DNA of 64,000 bases. Origin: Callaeas wilsoni. Taxonomy: Eukaryota > Chordata > Aves > Passeriformes > Callaeidae. Of this stretch, positions 11,216-22,985 are shown piece by piece. Location: contig VWPU01011612.1 of NCBI GenBank assembly GCA_013398955.1, forward strand, positions 30,473-94,472, given 5' to 3'. A program made the translations under genes and the position numbers. The notes under the pieces were generated by a model. That model worked only from the letters and a program-made list of their open reading frames with translations. It was not told the DNA's origin and did not search any database. The first letter of the stretch is position 1. Each line of letters starts with the position of its first letter.

Positions 11216-12478
11216 GCTGTGCTTGGCTGTGTGTGGAGGTTTGGGGATCTTCCGGAGGTGGAAATGTGTCCTGAAGCCATTCCCTATGACCTCGTTCTCC
11301 TCTGGAATTCTTTCAGTCTTCACGGCTCCTTCACGACTCAGCTGTGACTCCGAGCAGGGCAGTAAAAAGCGGAACGTTTTGCTCCAAAACTGAAACATTT
11401 TGCTGAGCCTAATTAAAGCAGCTCCTGATGATTATGTAAAACCCTGTCCCAGGCCTTCAAACGAGTTCCTCAGCGCCGGCTCCGCTCGAGCTCCGTGCCT
11501 AATCACCCCTGGAAGGAGCAGGAGCCGCGGGTGTTGAAAGGGAACAGCTCGAGCTTGGCCGGGGCACCCGGCGACCGCAAGTGTCGAAACTCGCAGGGAA
11601 CACAAGCAGAGCTTTGATCCCAAAACTTCAGCCCAAACTTCCCCAGCTCGGGACTCACTGAGGGCACTGAGCTGACAGCAGGGAAAGGAGGTTTTGGAGA
11701 GACTTCAGAGCTTGTGACGGCGGCGTCGCAGCTGTCATCTCACGGAACCCTGGCTCCACGGAATTCCCGGCACAAAAAAGGGATCCAGGTCAGCACAATC
11801 CCTTCCCTCTCATCCCAAGAACCTCCTTGGGTGCTTCAGTTTCTTCCAAACTGGGTCACTCGTGGAAGGCAGCAGGAGAACAGGTTGAGATGCAGCCAAG
11901 GGAATGTGGAAAGGATCTGGGGCCGATGGAAGGTCTTGGCATGCTCCTCGTTTTCTCTCAGAAGGACAACGTGGAAATGGAGCTGCACAACTCACAGGAT
12001 AACAAATATCACTGGAGGTGCCCTGCAATTCTTCTAAGCCAGGCTTGGGACTTGGTCCAAACCTGCTAAGAGAGCTGAAAAATCAAACAGGAGCTGCACC
12101 AGAGGTGGATTTGGTTCCTGGATGGAAGTGGGAATGTAAATGGGATAATCCTGAATGTAATTCCTCAGGCTCTTTAGTTCAGGTGGGGTGGCTTTTTGAG
12201 GAATAATGACACTCCTCACCCCGTTAGGAATCTGCAGGAAGTTCAGCGATGTCAGGGAGCTCCTGCACACTCAGGTCCCATGATCAGCTCTTGACTTTAT
12301 GTTTAATATTACTTCATCCCGGTTTAACTGGACTGAGCAGGATCAGCAGCAGAACATCAGGAAAACGAGTGGTGGCTGAAGAAGCACCAAGTTATTCCTG
12401 AGGCTGGGCCAAGGCGTGTGGAGGAGGGGAAGAACCTGGAACTGGACCCTGCCAGTGGGAGAGGAGGGCAGTGCTGGA

Positions 12479-12568
12479 AGTGGAGGAGGAGGTGGAGAAG
12501 GAGAAGGAGAAGGAGAAGGAGAAGGAGAAGGAGAAGGAGAAGGAGAAGGAGAAGGAGAAGGAGAAGGG
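12479..12568. repeat. (GGAGAA)n microsatellite
   Basis: Nearly perfect GGAGAA hexamers over about 90 bp. The pure purine strand is plus; the transcribed EXOC6B RNA would carry the pyrimidine version (CTCCTT/TTCTCC). Confidence 0.97.
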
Positions 12569-12603
12569 GCACTGGCTGAGCATCTTTGGGATGTGGCTGC
12601 AGC

Positions 12604-12738
12604 AATCAGAGAATCCCACAATGGGATGGGTGGGAAGGGACCTCGAAGCCCATCCAGCGCCACCCCATCCATGGGCAGGGACACCTCCCACCGTCCCAGG
12701 GTGCTCCAAGCCCCAGTGTCCAACCTGGCTTTGAACCA
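12604..12738 (-). mobile_element. CR1 LINE terminal fragment
   Basis: Reverse-complement CR1: AGAATCCCACAATGGGATGG, ATGGGCAGGGACACCTCCC, GGGTGCTCCAAGCCCCAGTG and CCAACCTGGC. Lies 36 bp from the GGAGAA array. Confidence 0.92.
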
Positions 12739-12871
12739 TTTTGAACTTTCAGTTCAGCCCTGAATGGATCAATTATTGATCCCCGTTCCTTGAAGACGCA
12801 CAGGAGATCAAACAGGAGCTGCTGAAATTGGGAATTCAAGCTGCTCTCCATATGCACTTGGAAAGGGCCCT

Positions 12872-12881
12872 CTATAAATAG
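12872..12881. promoter_or_regulatory. MEF2-like site CTATAAATAG
   Basis: A perfect CTATAAATAG decamer (MEF2 consensus YTAWWWWTAR) lies in a unique, CR1-free stretch. Single motif; functional status unknown. Confidence 0.2.
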
Positions 12882-13477
12882 CAAGGAGGGAAGCGAAGTC
12901 TCCTTTAGGAACATCACTGATACAAAGTTGGGTTTGTTCCCAACTTCAGAAGTGAGAAGTAGGAGGAGGAACAAAAGCTGATTGCAATCTGCTGGAGAGG
13001 CTGGACGCAGCTCTCTTATCTCTGCACTCCCAGAGCGGCCTCACGTGAGAGCGGCTCCGGAGCCCTGCGGAAAACACGAGCTGAGCTCCCGCCCCGGCAG
13101 CTCCCCGGGCTCAGGGAGCTCCCCTGGCCCAGAAATCACCAGCTGAGCTGCAAAATCAGGATGGAATCTTAGGAGATTCCAGCCCTCTGCTCCACCTTGC
13201 GCTTCCCGCTGCGTCCTGCTGCATCCCAAAAACCTCTCCAACCTCCAGCCACCTCCAAGCTTTTCTAAAGTGAGTCCCTAGGACCGGAGGCTTGGAGATG
13301 AAGGCTCTGCAAAGCTCTCCTGAACTCTTCAGGAAGGAAGTCTGCTGGGAGCTGGAACAGCTCCCCAGGGAACAGTCACATTCCCAAGGCTGCCAGAGCT
13401 CCGGGAGCGTTTGGACAGCGCTCTCAGGGACAGGGTGGATTTTGGGGTGCCCTGGGCAGGATCAGGGGCCAGACTGA

Positions 13478-13580
13478 TGATCCTTGTCATGGATTCTCCT
13501 CATGGCAAGGGTTGGAATGAGATGATCCTTAAGGTCCCTTTCACTCCAAACCGCTCTGCAATTCCATAATCCTTGTGGGT
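13478..13580 (+). mobile_element. CR1 LINE terminal fragment (decayed)
   Basis: TCATGGCAAGGGTTGGAATG, AGATGATCCTTAAGGTCCC and TCCAAACCGCTCTGCAATTCC match a degraded CR1 3' end in sense orientation. Confidence 0.75.
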
Positions 13581-13714
13581 CCGACTCAGGACATCCTGCC
13601 CAAGCTTCCCACTGCTCCACATGGAAAATATTTTAGGGAGAGAGCTCCTGGGTCACAGGAATTCTTTAGCAGAGGAGCTCACCTGCTGCACCCGCGTGAG
13701 CAAAGCAGAGCCGA

Positions 13715-13775
13715 GATTCACAGAATCCCGAGGCTGGAAAACATCCCTAAAATCAGCAACTCCAAGGATATTCCA
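13715..13775 (-). mobile_element. Possible CR1 terminal fragment
   Basis: TTCACAGAATCCCGAGGCTGG and AAAACATCCCTAAAATCAGC resemble the antisense CR1 terminus, but the match is short and decayed. Confidence 0.4.
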
Positions 13776-15119
13776 GAGATGTTTCATCTCCCGGAATGGG
13801 GACTCATCCACTGCTCCCTGGATAAGGAGCAGGAGGCGCTTCCATCGCCCCAAATGCCGCATTCCGGAGGGATGGGGAACGCAGCAACGATCGCTGGCAG
13901 GAGCCGCGTCCCAGCCAGCTCAGACAAATGCCTGGGATGAACCGACAGCTGGAGAAGGGGAAAAACAGGGAAAACACAAACCCCACAAACCTTTGGGCTA
14001 AAACGGGCAACCTGGAAATTCACGGAGAGCCAAAACTCTGCGGAACACCTTGGTGCTCTTCCTCTGCGCAGCCACAGGCAGCGGGGATGGTGGGAAGGGC
14101 AGCAAATCCCTGGAATTGGGGCTGGAGGGATGAATTCCCTATCTCAGCTCGTGCCTCTCCACAGAACAAAGACGGAGAGACAGGGAATTGTTTTTCCAAG
14201 GCAGCTGCAGCCCTCGGCAGCGCCTGGAAGAGGCTCCGTGCTGGTCTGTGTGTGGCACCATAAACACACAGGGACGCTCCTTGAAGTGGGATCCGGCAGG
14301 GAATGTTGCTCCCAAGGCACACAGAGTGAGGAGACTCCCCGTGGCTCCAGCTGCTCCGGGATGGATCCCGTGAGCCACCCTTGGAGAGGAGGGATGGGAT
14401 TTGATCTCTTTTCCCTGTGGAATATTTCCCTTCAGCATCCCAGCTCAAAGGGAGAGGCTGCACCAAGCCCTGACACTGCTCCAAAAACTCTGTGTGCGCC
14501 GGACGGGGCCATTCCCGGCATGATGGAATTCCCTGGATGAGCCCCTTGGAAAGGCAGGAATGATGACCCCAGAGCCCATAACGGCTCCTGTCAGCAATCC
14601 CACTCCCCGCTCCCGAATCCAGGGGCTGAACTTTCCCTGCAGACACGGAGTCCCGGGCTGTGAAGGCAGCGAATCCCAACGGGAATTCCGGGCAGCGGGA
14701 GCCCCTCTCCTGCTGCCACCATCCTGAGGATCGGGATGCCCCCCACGCTGCCAGCACAATAAAATCCATCAATCCCATCCACGGGACACTCCCCTTCCCA
14801 AATATCCGTCTCCTCTTTCCCATCCCCTCCAAGCTCCTCGGCAGCTCTGTAACATTTCAATTTGGGAAGCTCCAGGCTCCCAAATCCAGCAGCTGCTGCC
14901 GCTTCCCATCCTCTGACAGCCCCGGCTGGGTTCCTGTAAACACCTCCCCAGTGCAGCCATTCCAGGGGGGAATTTTTTAAGTGAGAAAAACCCCCGAGGG
15001 AAATCGGAATCCTTCAATCCCGGCCAAGGGCAGAGCGGGAGCTTCCCGAGGCACCCCCAATTCCCACTGCCCGTCCAGGGAAGGGAGCAGGCGCAGGGAT
15101 GAGGATGGGAGATGGAAGG

Positions 15120-15420
15120 AGGGCTGTTTAATCTCTTCTTGATTTCCAATAATTATTTAAAGCTGCCAGGGACCTTGTTTTGAAAATCCCACTGTGTGCA
15201 CTCCATATATCCCGCTCACACTGACACGAGGAATTAGAAAATTCCAGCTCCATCAAAACGGCTTTCGGGCGGATTTTGCTGCTCTGGACTTTCTCAGGCT
15301 GCAGACAATGCAATAAAAGCTCTCCCCGAAACAATATTCCTCCGCATTTTAACAACACGGGGGAAGTATTTCTTCTGTTCTGACTCTTTGCTACAACGAA
15401 GTTTCCAGCCAATGCCAAGT
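15120..15420. other. AT-rich non-repeat island, candidate conserved element
   Basis: Unique sequence with TTCCAATAATTATTTAAAGC, CATATATCCC, GCAATAAAAGC and AACAATATTCC sits between GC-rich, repeat-bearing flanks. No coding potential is recognised. Composition is like that of deeply conserved noncoding elements known to occur across the CYP26B1-EXOC6B neighbourhood (general knowledge; not checked here). Confidence 0.3.
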
Positions 15421-15914
15421 TTCAGCTGTTTTCCAGCTGAATTTGGGAATTTGGGATGCTGGAATCAGCAAGGAGCTCGGGAGCAAACTCAGTGTTCCAT
15501 TTCCCCTGAAGGTGACTTGGGCACGCTGAAGGCCTCTCCTGAACAGCCCCGGTTTGCTCTACCAGGGCACGAGAAAGAACATAAAAACCGAAAATGCACT
15601 TTAATAGTGACTTCGGGTTTCCCTCCGAGCCGAAAATGAAAAATTCGTATGGATGCAACGGTGTTTTCCTTGGTCACCGCCATGTTTTTCCAGTCCTCTG
15701 CGTGTTATTCCAGGCCATTTTATGGAGAGGCATTATTTGCTCAGCTGAATTATTCCCACTTTATCCCGTCTGATTCAGACATTCATTGGATTTCTGGACA
15801 ACGGCGGCTCCTCGTCAGAATCAGAGGGGATTTAGGGAGGTTTCTTCCGTAAAAGTCATTTTTGCAAAGGTTGAATGGACCTGAAATCCATTTTTAGTTG
15901 TTTTTTTTTTTTTA

Positions 15915-15985
15915 GTTTGGGGTTGCTCCATCCCCGGAAGAGCCCAAGGCCAGGTTGGATAGGGCTTGGACCAACCAGGAATCAC
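15915..15985 (+). mobile_element. CR1 LINE internal fragment
   Basis: GGTTGCTCCATCCCCGGAAG, CCCAAGGCCAGGTTGGATAG and GGCTTGGACCAACC are a short sense CR1 piece, preceded by a T run at 15899-15914. Confidence 0.65.
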
Positions 15986-16714
15986 CAAATTAGGACGTTT
16001 TAAATAAAACTCTTGGGGCACTGAGCAAATCAGCCTCATCAGAGAGAATGTGCCCCACAGAGCAAGTCTCACACCACGCTGGAAAAGTGGGAATTCTCCC
16101 AAAAGCCACCCTGAAACCCTCATTTGAGCTCAACTGCTCCTCCAAACCTCTGAGATTGAAGAGAATTAATTCACTGAGAGACCAAGGACGGAACCCGAGC
16201 ATCACGGGGCGGTGCTGCTACTCCACCCCTACACTCCAGGTACACCTGGGAGCAGGGAGAACGCTCCAACAAGGTTTCCTTTCCCTGAAACATCTCAAAA
16301 ATTGTTCTGAGTCAAAGCTGAGCCTCATCAGTGTCACAAATCCCTGAAGTTGTTCCTGCCCAGTTATTCCCGTTCCTAATTCCATCCTCACGCGTTGCTC
16401 TTTCCCTTCACCTGCCTTTTGTGAACTCCCAAAGAGAGAGGAACGAGCAGCTCAGACACCAACAGTTCAAGCACTGCCCCTTCTCTGATGACTTCTGCCC
16501 TTCCCAAACCTTCTGTCACATTCCCTGTGAGCGTTTGTTCCCAAAAAAGTCTCCTAATTCCCAAACACTTGGTTTTAAACCCAAAAATCACCTGGCAGCA
16601 CCAACAGAGGAGGAACCAAGGGTAGAAACGCTTCCAAGGAGCAGATTTCCAGGAGGACATTCCTGGACCTCACCACAGTCCCTGGGGAGCTGGTGCTCAG
16701 GTTGTCCTTGAGAA

Positions 16715-16960
16715 CCAGCTCAGATCCCAGGATCCCTGAGGCTGGAAAATCCTCCAGGATCATCGAGTCCAAGCCGTGCCCAATCCCATCCCTGGCACTG
16801 AGTGCCACCTCCAGGAATTCCTTGGACACCTCCAGGGATGGGGACTCCAAAGCTCCCTGGGCGCTTCCAAGGCCTGAGCACCCTTTCCATGGGGAAATTC
16901 CTGCTAATGTCCAACCTGAGCCTCCCCTGGCCCAGCCTGAGGCCGTTTCCTTTTGGCAAG
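16715..16960 (-). mobile_element. CR1 LINE 3' fragment (older subfamily)
   Basis: Antisense CR1 with GAGGCTGGAAAATCCTCCAG, ATCATCGAGTCCAAGCC, CTCCAGGGATGGGGACTCC, GAGCACCCTTTCCATGGGG and CTAATGTCCAACCTGAGCC. This is the subfamily type also seen at 54120-54635 and 56245-56720. Confidence 0.9.
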
Positions 16961-17061
16961 TTCATCCGACGGACCCCAGCAAGGTCAACACCTCATTCCC
17001 AAGGCCGTTTTTCCAAATTCGTTTGGTTTTCCCACAGTGGCACAGCACAAGGAAAACAAAC

Positions 17062-17290
17062 AAGGAGATTGGATCGGATATTAGGGACAATTTCTCCATG
17101 GGAAGGGAACTGGACAGGGCAGGGGTGGACTCTCCATCCCTGGAGGGATTTCCAAGCCCTGTGGATGTGGCACTTGGGGACATGGGGCAGTGGTGGCCCA
17201 GGCTGTGCTGGGGAATGGTTGGACTCCATGATCTCCATGATCTCCATGATCTCAGAGGGCTTTTCCAACCTCAGCGATTCCACGGCTGCA
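17062..17290 (+). mobile_element. CR1 LINE 3' fragment
   Basis: Sense copy with ATTGGATCGGATATTAGGG, CATCCCTGGAGGGATTTCC, GGATGTGGCACTTGGGGAC and a terminal ATGATCTCAGAGGGCTTTTC. The 9-bp block ATGATCTCC is triplicated at 17228-17254. Confidence 0.9.
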
Positions 17291-18139
17291 GCAGCAATTC
17301 CCAAAGCACGCTGGCAATCCCAGGGGCTGCACATCCATGTCCTGCCCATCCCTCCTGTCCTCCACGGCTCTGGCAGCGGCCGAGGACGCCCGGGACACTC
17401 CCAGGGGCTGCCACTTCCATGGAGCAGCTGAGGGATCCCCCAGGAAGCTCCAGAGGTCAGGGACAACAACAGCAATGCCGAGGAAGCCCCAGGATCACTC
17501 AGGGCCTGATTTTCCATGTGCTTCCCGACAGCTCCTCCCCAATCCCAGCGAGGAGCGGCTCTTCCCTGGCTCTGCCATTCCAAAGGCGGCTCTGGAGAAA
17601 GTCCTGGTGCTTCCCAAGGATGGACACATGTGGAGCAGGGCCGGGGGCATCTGCTAATTTGGCTCCTGCTCGGGGTCACCGAGGTCAGCGGCAGAAACCC
17701 AGAGGAAAATGTCAACAATCCCGGCCTTCCTCCAGGGGGGGAGAGGCCTTGGAAAGGCTTTTTTTCCCTGCCATGTGTCTGGTTTTACGCTGTTGGTTTT
17801 GGCTCTCCCAAGGAAGGAAATTAAATGAGCAGCTTCTTTTTTTATCCTTCTGGAATCCTCCAGAGGAGAGAGGCTGAGCTGAGGCTGCAGGAGGATGCCG
17901 GGGCCTTTGCTCTGGCCACACAGTTTCTGTCGGGGCTGGTTTCGAATTCCCAGCCCCTCCAGAATAATTCCCTGCAGCTGTCATCACCCACACACCAGGT
18001 TCCCAAAAAAGGCTCCAGCCACAGATCTCCCCCGGGAAAGAGCACGAGGCCATGGATGCTGCAGGTTGGGAAGCAACGAGCAGGAGGATGTCCCTAAACC
18101 CCACCCTCCAAGATGCTCTTTGTGGTCTCGCCTCCTTCC

Positions 18140-18205
18140 CAGAACCATTAAAGCTGGAAAAGACCTCCAAGGTCATCAATCCAACCACTATCCCAGGATT
18201 TCAGC
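18140..18205 (-). mobile_element. CR1 LINE terminal fragment
   Basis: CATTAAAGCTGGAAAAGACC, TCCAAGGTCATCAATCCAACC form the antisense terminus of a CR1. Confidence 0.75.
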
Positions 18206-19184
18206 GTGCTCTGCTCACACGATTCCAGTTTCAAGCCCGTGGCCCAAACCCTAAGGAGGTTCTGCCCCAGTTCTGCAGCTCCTGAGCTGCTCCCCCACGG
18301 CCACGCACAGGTAGGGCCAGGAAATGCTCCAGGTATTCCTGCAGCACGGAATTCCTGCTACTGGGATGGCTGCAGCAAATCTTCCCAGCTGCCTGGGCCC
18401 GCTCCAAGAAAAGGCTGAGTTAAATTTTCCATGCCAAGAAATTCAATTCTCACTCCAGGACCGCAGTAAGAACTTTCAAAGGTCTGAGCTACACGGAGGA
18501 AGTGGTGCAAAGACAGGGAAGAAAGGAACAGGATGGTTAAAATTCCCAGGAAAGCAGGAGATAAGGCTGCTTTCCAAGCCAGAGTTAAGAGGTCTGAGCT
18601 ACCAGAAGTCATCAGAAGCAGCAGGGAGCCAGACAAGGTGCAGGAACAACCTTCCTTGGACGGCTTTTCCAAGAGAAATCCAACGGCAGCGGCGATGGTT
18701 TTCATTTAGAACCCATTTACCTTTGTGGGAGCCAAGGCAGATACAGACCCTGGGATTCGGGAACGGCTCCCAGCTCCCTAAAAACCCCGGCAGCCTTCCC
18801 ACTCTCTCATTTCACTCTGCTCCGCCGTGGTTTCTTCTGTTCTGGCCTCTTCCCTCGACCTTGCCCTTCCTAAATCCCAACTCCTCATTCCCCCGTCTGC
18901 CACCTCTCCTTGCCGGGCCTTGGCAATTCCTGCTGGGATTTCTTCCTTCCAGAAGCCCAGAAGGACGGGGCTGTTTCACCTCTAAGTCCAGAACTGTTAC
19001 GTAAGTGCCCCTGGCAGGGGCTCCGCGCACGGGGTCGCTCGCAGCAATTTGGGATTTTAATAGACATCAAAACAGGAAAACATTCCCAGTTATGCAATCG
19101 GAGCCATGATTGAAACCAGAAGCAGCCATCAGCTCCCAAAAAAAGAATTGGGAGCAGCCAAGCGGAGTCCACACAGCTCAGCAC

Positions 19185-19885
19185 TGCTGCTCCCTCCCTC
19201 TCCATCCCAGAATTCCCACCACTGATCGGGAACCAAATCCAATTCCCTGGGAGAGGGCCTCTGCCACTGCTCCGGGTCAGCAGCCGCTTCCTCACGGAAG
19301 CACCTCCAAAGGTGCTCTTCCCACACCCCCACCTCTCCTCCTCCCAAATCCTTGGCAATAGTCCAACACTTTTCCAGGCTCCAGGAATAATTCCTTAGGT
19401 TTAAACCTTTCCCCTTCAGGGCAGAATGCGCAGGAGCCGATGGTGAACTCATCCCTGTTCTCCCATCGCCTGAGCTCTCGTTTCCCAAACACCGGGGAGT
19501 TCTCTCTCCATAATTTCCACTGCTCCCTCCCTCTCCATCCCAGAATTCCCACCGTTTGTCTGGAAGTCAATCCAACTCCCCAGGAGAGGGGCTCTGCCGC
19601 TGCTCCGGGTCAGCAGCTGCTTCCTCATGGAAGCACCTCCAAAGCCGCTCTTCCAACAGGGACCTTCCCGCACGGCTCATCTCTGCTTCTCCCAAATCCT
19701 CCTGCAATATTCCAACACTTTTCCAGGCTCCAGGAATAATTCCTTAGGTTTACAGCCCTTCAGCTTGAGGGCAGGAACAGCCCAGGAGCCGGTGGCAAAC
19801 TCATCCCTATTCTCCCATCACCTGAGGAAACCCAAAAAGGTACCATTTCCTAAACCCCAGGGAATTCTTCCTCCGTAATTCCCAC
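19185..19885. repeat. Tandem duplication, two ~340-bp copies
   Basis: CCCTCCCTCTCCATCCCAGA recurs after 333 bp, and the block around TTTTCCAGGCTCCAGGAATA recurs after 349 bp, so two diverged direct copies (about 19185-19517 and 19518-19885) lie head to tail. The sequence is not recognisably CR1. The second copy lacks part of the GGTGCTCTTCCCACACCC segment and has small indels. Confidence 0.88.
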
Positions 19886-20444
19886 TTTTCCAGGCTCTCA
19901 CTACTGTCAGGACACTGTCCAGCTTCCCTGGAACAGCAGGACAGAGCAGCTGGACCCTGCACCGATCAGGAACTCCAGGGATTGAAGGAGGTCTCTGTGT
20001 TTCAAAGGCAGCTGCAGGGGGCAAGTGTTACCAAACACCAAAAATCAGGGAAATAAACAACAATCGCCAAAGGAGCAGGATGAAAACCCCAGGATTGGCT
20101 TTGTGGCTTCTTCCCACGAGGAATGAAACAGGAACGGGCCCAGGGAGAAGGGAAAGGTCACTTTAGTGGGATGAGGAGGTTTGGAAAAGCAACAGGAGGG
20201 GGATGAGCAGAGGGCAAGGCAACAACGGGCAGGAGATTTCAGCATTCCACAACTCGGGATTTAAAACATGGATCAGCACAAGATTCCCAAAGCTCTGAGC
20301 CGGGCTGAGCAGGGTGTGGAGGAGGGATCAGCTGCTCCCAGCGTGCCGGGTTTCCAGGGAGCAGCAGGACAAGGAGAGGATCCCAAGGGTTGCCTGAAGG
20401 TGACACCAAGCAGCTGCCAGGCCCATCCCATCCCTTGGGACACA

Positions 20445-20560
20445 GAACCGTGGAATCACGGAATCACGGATGGCACGGACACCTTCCACTGCCCCCGGGT
20501 GCTCCAACCTGGCCTTGGACACTTCCAGGGATGGGGCAGCCACAGCTTCCCTGTCCCAGT
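20445..20560 (-). mobile_element. CR1 LINE terminal fragment
   Basis: GTGGAATCACGGAATCACGG, GGGTGCTCCAACCTGGCCTT and GACACTTCCAGGGATGGGGC mark an antisense CR1 with an internal deletion. Confidence 0.85.
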
Positions 20561-21409
20561 ATGGATGTCCCAGTTGGATATTTCCATCAAGGAAAACCGA
20601 GCCTGAGAACTTCAAGAGATCCCAGAAAAGTGTGGCTGACAGGGGAATCCCACAATGCAGGAGTCAAGAGAACAGCAGGGCTCAGAACTCTTCCAGAGCT
20701 CACACGAGTATCCCAAGCCCCACTTTTGCAAGGATTTTCCAGCTCCTGTTGAAGCCACAGCCAGGAATGATCGGACAGGGCCCCTGCAGGCAGCACATCC
20801 CTGGGCTCCTCATTCCCTAAACAAAACACGCACTCAGTATTCCTGGTCAAACAGCAGCTCGGGTTATTCCCATACTCCCATTATCCAACAACGTAACACA
20901 GAATTCCAGGGAAAAGCGTTTTTCATCCGGCCGTGCACCTGAGAATTTAAAAGGAGACACAGGGAGCTCTGTTCGGAGCTGGTTCTACCCCGGAACCTGC
21001 CCCAAACCCTTCTGGGACCCACCCCGCAGGCTGTCACCCCCTGGGCGTGTCACAGGGACCCTTCGGACACCACCACGGCAACGGAGCCTGCCCCACACCA
21101 TCCCCTGGAAACAACCCGCGGGAATTTCACAGGGAATCAACAACAAATCAGGAGGCGATCCAATCGTTCTTAGGGACTGGAAGATGAAGGTTCAGGGGGT
21201 GTTTAATTAACGAAATCAGGGTGCAGAATCTGCTCAGGTCTCTGTGCTGTACAAGCAGTGGCTGGAGAGCTGAGCGCTCCGAATCGCCCAACGGGCTCCG
21301 GGTGCTCCGTCCCAGGCCCCGGACACAAACCCACGACGTGGCGTCTGGAGCCGAGTAAACAAATCCCCGGCATCCACAGCAGAGCTCCTGCCCGGCCTCA
21401 CCCGAAACC

Positions 21410-21530
21410 CTGCCCCTGCCCCTGCCCCCGTCCCTGTCCCTGTCCCTGCCCCTGTCCCTGTCCCTGCCCCCGTCCCTGCCCCTGTCCCTGTCCCTATCCC
21501 TGTCCCTGCCCCTGCCCCTGCCCGGCGCTG
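21410..21530. repeat. (CCCTGY)n simple array
   Basis: CCCTGC, CCCTGT and CCCGTC hexamers repeat over about 120 bp. On the EXOC6B RNA strand it reads as runs of GGGACAGGGGCAGGG, a pattern able to form G-quadruplexes. It directly precedes the 11-bp array. Confidence 0.93.
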
Positions 21531-21544
21531 CGGGCACTCCGAGG

Positions 21545-22325
21545 GACACCCCGGGGACACCCTAGGGACATCCCAGAGACACCCTAGGGACACCCAAGGG
21601 ACACTCCAGGGATACCGCAGGGACACCCCAGGGACACCCAAGGGACATCCCAGGGACACCCAAGGGACACCCCAGGGACACCCCAGGGATACCCCAGGGA
21701 CACCCCAGGGACACCCCAGGGACACCCAAGGGACACCAGGGACACCTCAGGGATACCCCAAGGACACACCAGGGACACCAGGGACACCCAAGGGACACCC
21801 CGGGGACACCAGCGACACCCAAGGCACACCCATGGGACACCCCAGGGACACTCCAGGGACACCCCAGGGACACCAGCGACACCCAAGGGACACCCATGGG
21901 ACACCCATGGGACACCCCAGGGATACCTCAGGGACACTCCAGGGACACCCCAGGAACACCCCAGGGACACCCCAGGAACACCCCAGGGACACCCCAGGAA
22001 CACCCCAGGGACACCCCAGGAACACCCCAGGGACACCCCAGGAACACCCCAGGGACACCCCAGGAACACCCCAGGGACACCCCAGGAACACCCAAGGGAC
22101 ATCCCAGGGGTACACCAGGGACACACCACGGACATCCCAGGGATACCCAAGGGACATCACAGGGACACACCAGGGACACTCCGGGGACACCCAAGGGACA
22201 TCACAGGGACACCCCAAGGACACCAGAGACACCCCAAGAACACCACAGGGACACCCCAGGGGCACACCTGGGATACCCAAGGGACACGCAAGGGACATCC
22301 CAGGGGCACCCAGGGACACCAAAAC
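21545..22325. repeat. 11-bp GGGACACCCCA minisatellite (~70 copies)
   Basis: The unit GGGACACCCCA repeats for about 780 bp with substitutions and indels. From about 21940 to 22090 it is organised as a homogeneous 22-bp dimer alternating GGGACACCCCA and GGAACACCCCA. Because 11 is not a multiple of three, reading frames cycle and stay open on both strands, giving spurious Gly/Val/Cys/Pro- or Thr/Pro-rich frames. These are not genes. Confidence 0.97.
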
Positions 22326-22907
22326 TCCCTCTGGAAAGGAAGTTTCCAACTCCAGTCCCATCAGGCTCTTCAGCTGCTGTGGCTTTGCTTTAGGCCTTGA
22401 GATTTTGTATAAAATACCCTGAAACGGGGAAAACCCCATATGAGCAGAGGAGGGAAAGGTTTGGGGTTGGGGCCGCTGCCCTGTCCAGGGATGCCCTGCT
22501 GCTCAGCAGGATCGCTCAGATCACCCGAATATCGGGATATTTGATCAGAAACCTCTCACTGTGGTGTTCCCCACCTCTGACCTGGCCTGATCCCAGCGGG
22601 AAGTGTGGCCTGGGCCGGGAGGGCTCCTGGGCACGGAGGAGCAGGGCTGGCACCTCCTGCCCTGCCGGGATCTCCCAGCTCTGGGGGCTGCTGCTCTGGT
22701 CAGCAGCAGAACCAAACCCGGCTCCGGACAGCCCTGAGCAGGGCGAGGAGGAACCACAGCAGAGGTGACAGCACCCACGTCACCCCAAGCTCGGGGGCAG
22801 TGACGCGTCCCCTTCAGCCACCACGCTCCAGTGCCGCCACCCCAGGTCGTCTCCTGGGGCCACAAGCCAGCGGTGGCTGACGAGCAGTAGAGGAGCGAGG
22901 AGCAGGT

Positions 22908-22985
22908 CACCACGGAATGTCCTGGGCTGGAAGAGCCCACAGGGATCATCCATCCAGCTCCCAGCCCTGCGCAGTCACCTCAACA
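22908..22985 (-). mobile_element. CR1 LINE terminal fragment
   Basis: ACGGAATGTCCTGGGCTGGA and CACAGGGATCATCCATCCAG match the antisense terminus of the same CR1 type as 62600-62920. Confidence 0.78.

Noticed and set aside
16693..17877. 394-residue plus-strand open frame
   Set aside because: The first part is two CR1 fragments in opposite orientations, the rest is GC-rich intron. There is no recognisable domain, and it is antisense to EXOC6B intron 6.
21584..22439. Collagen-like Gly/Val/Pro/Cys-rich frames on minus, Thr/Pro-rich frames on plus
   Set aside because: An 11-bp unit without stop codons stays open in every frame and gives 11-residue periodic peptides. Neither a collagen Gly-X-Y pattern nor any known antifreeze or silk-type gene structure is present.
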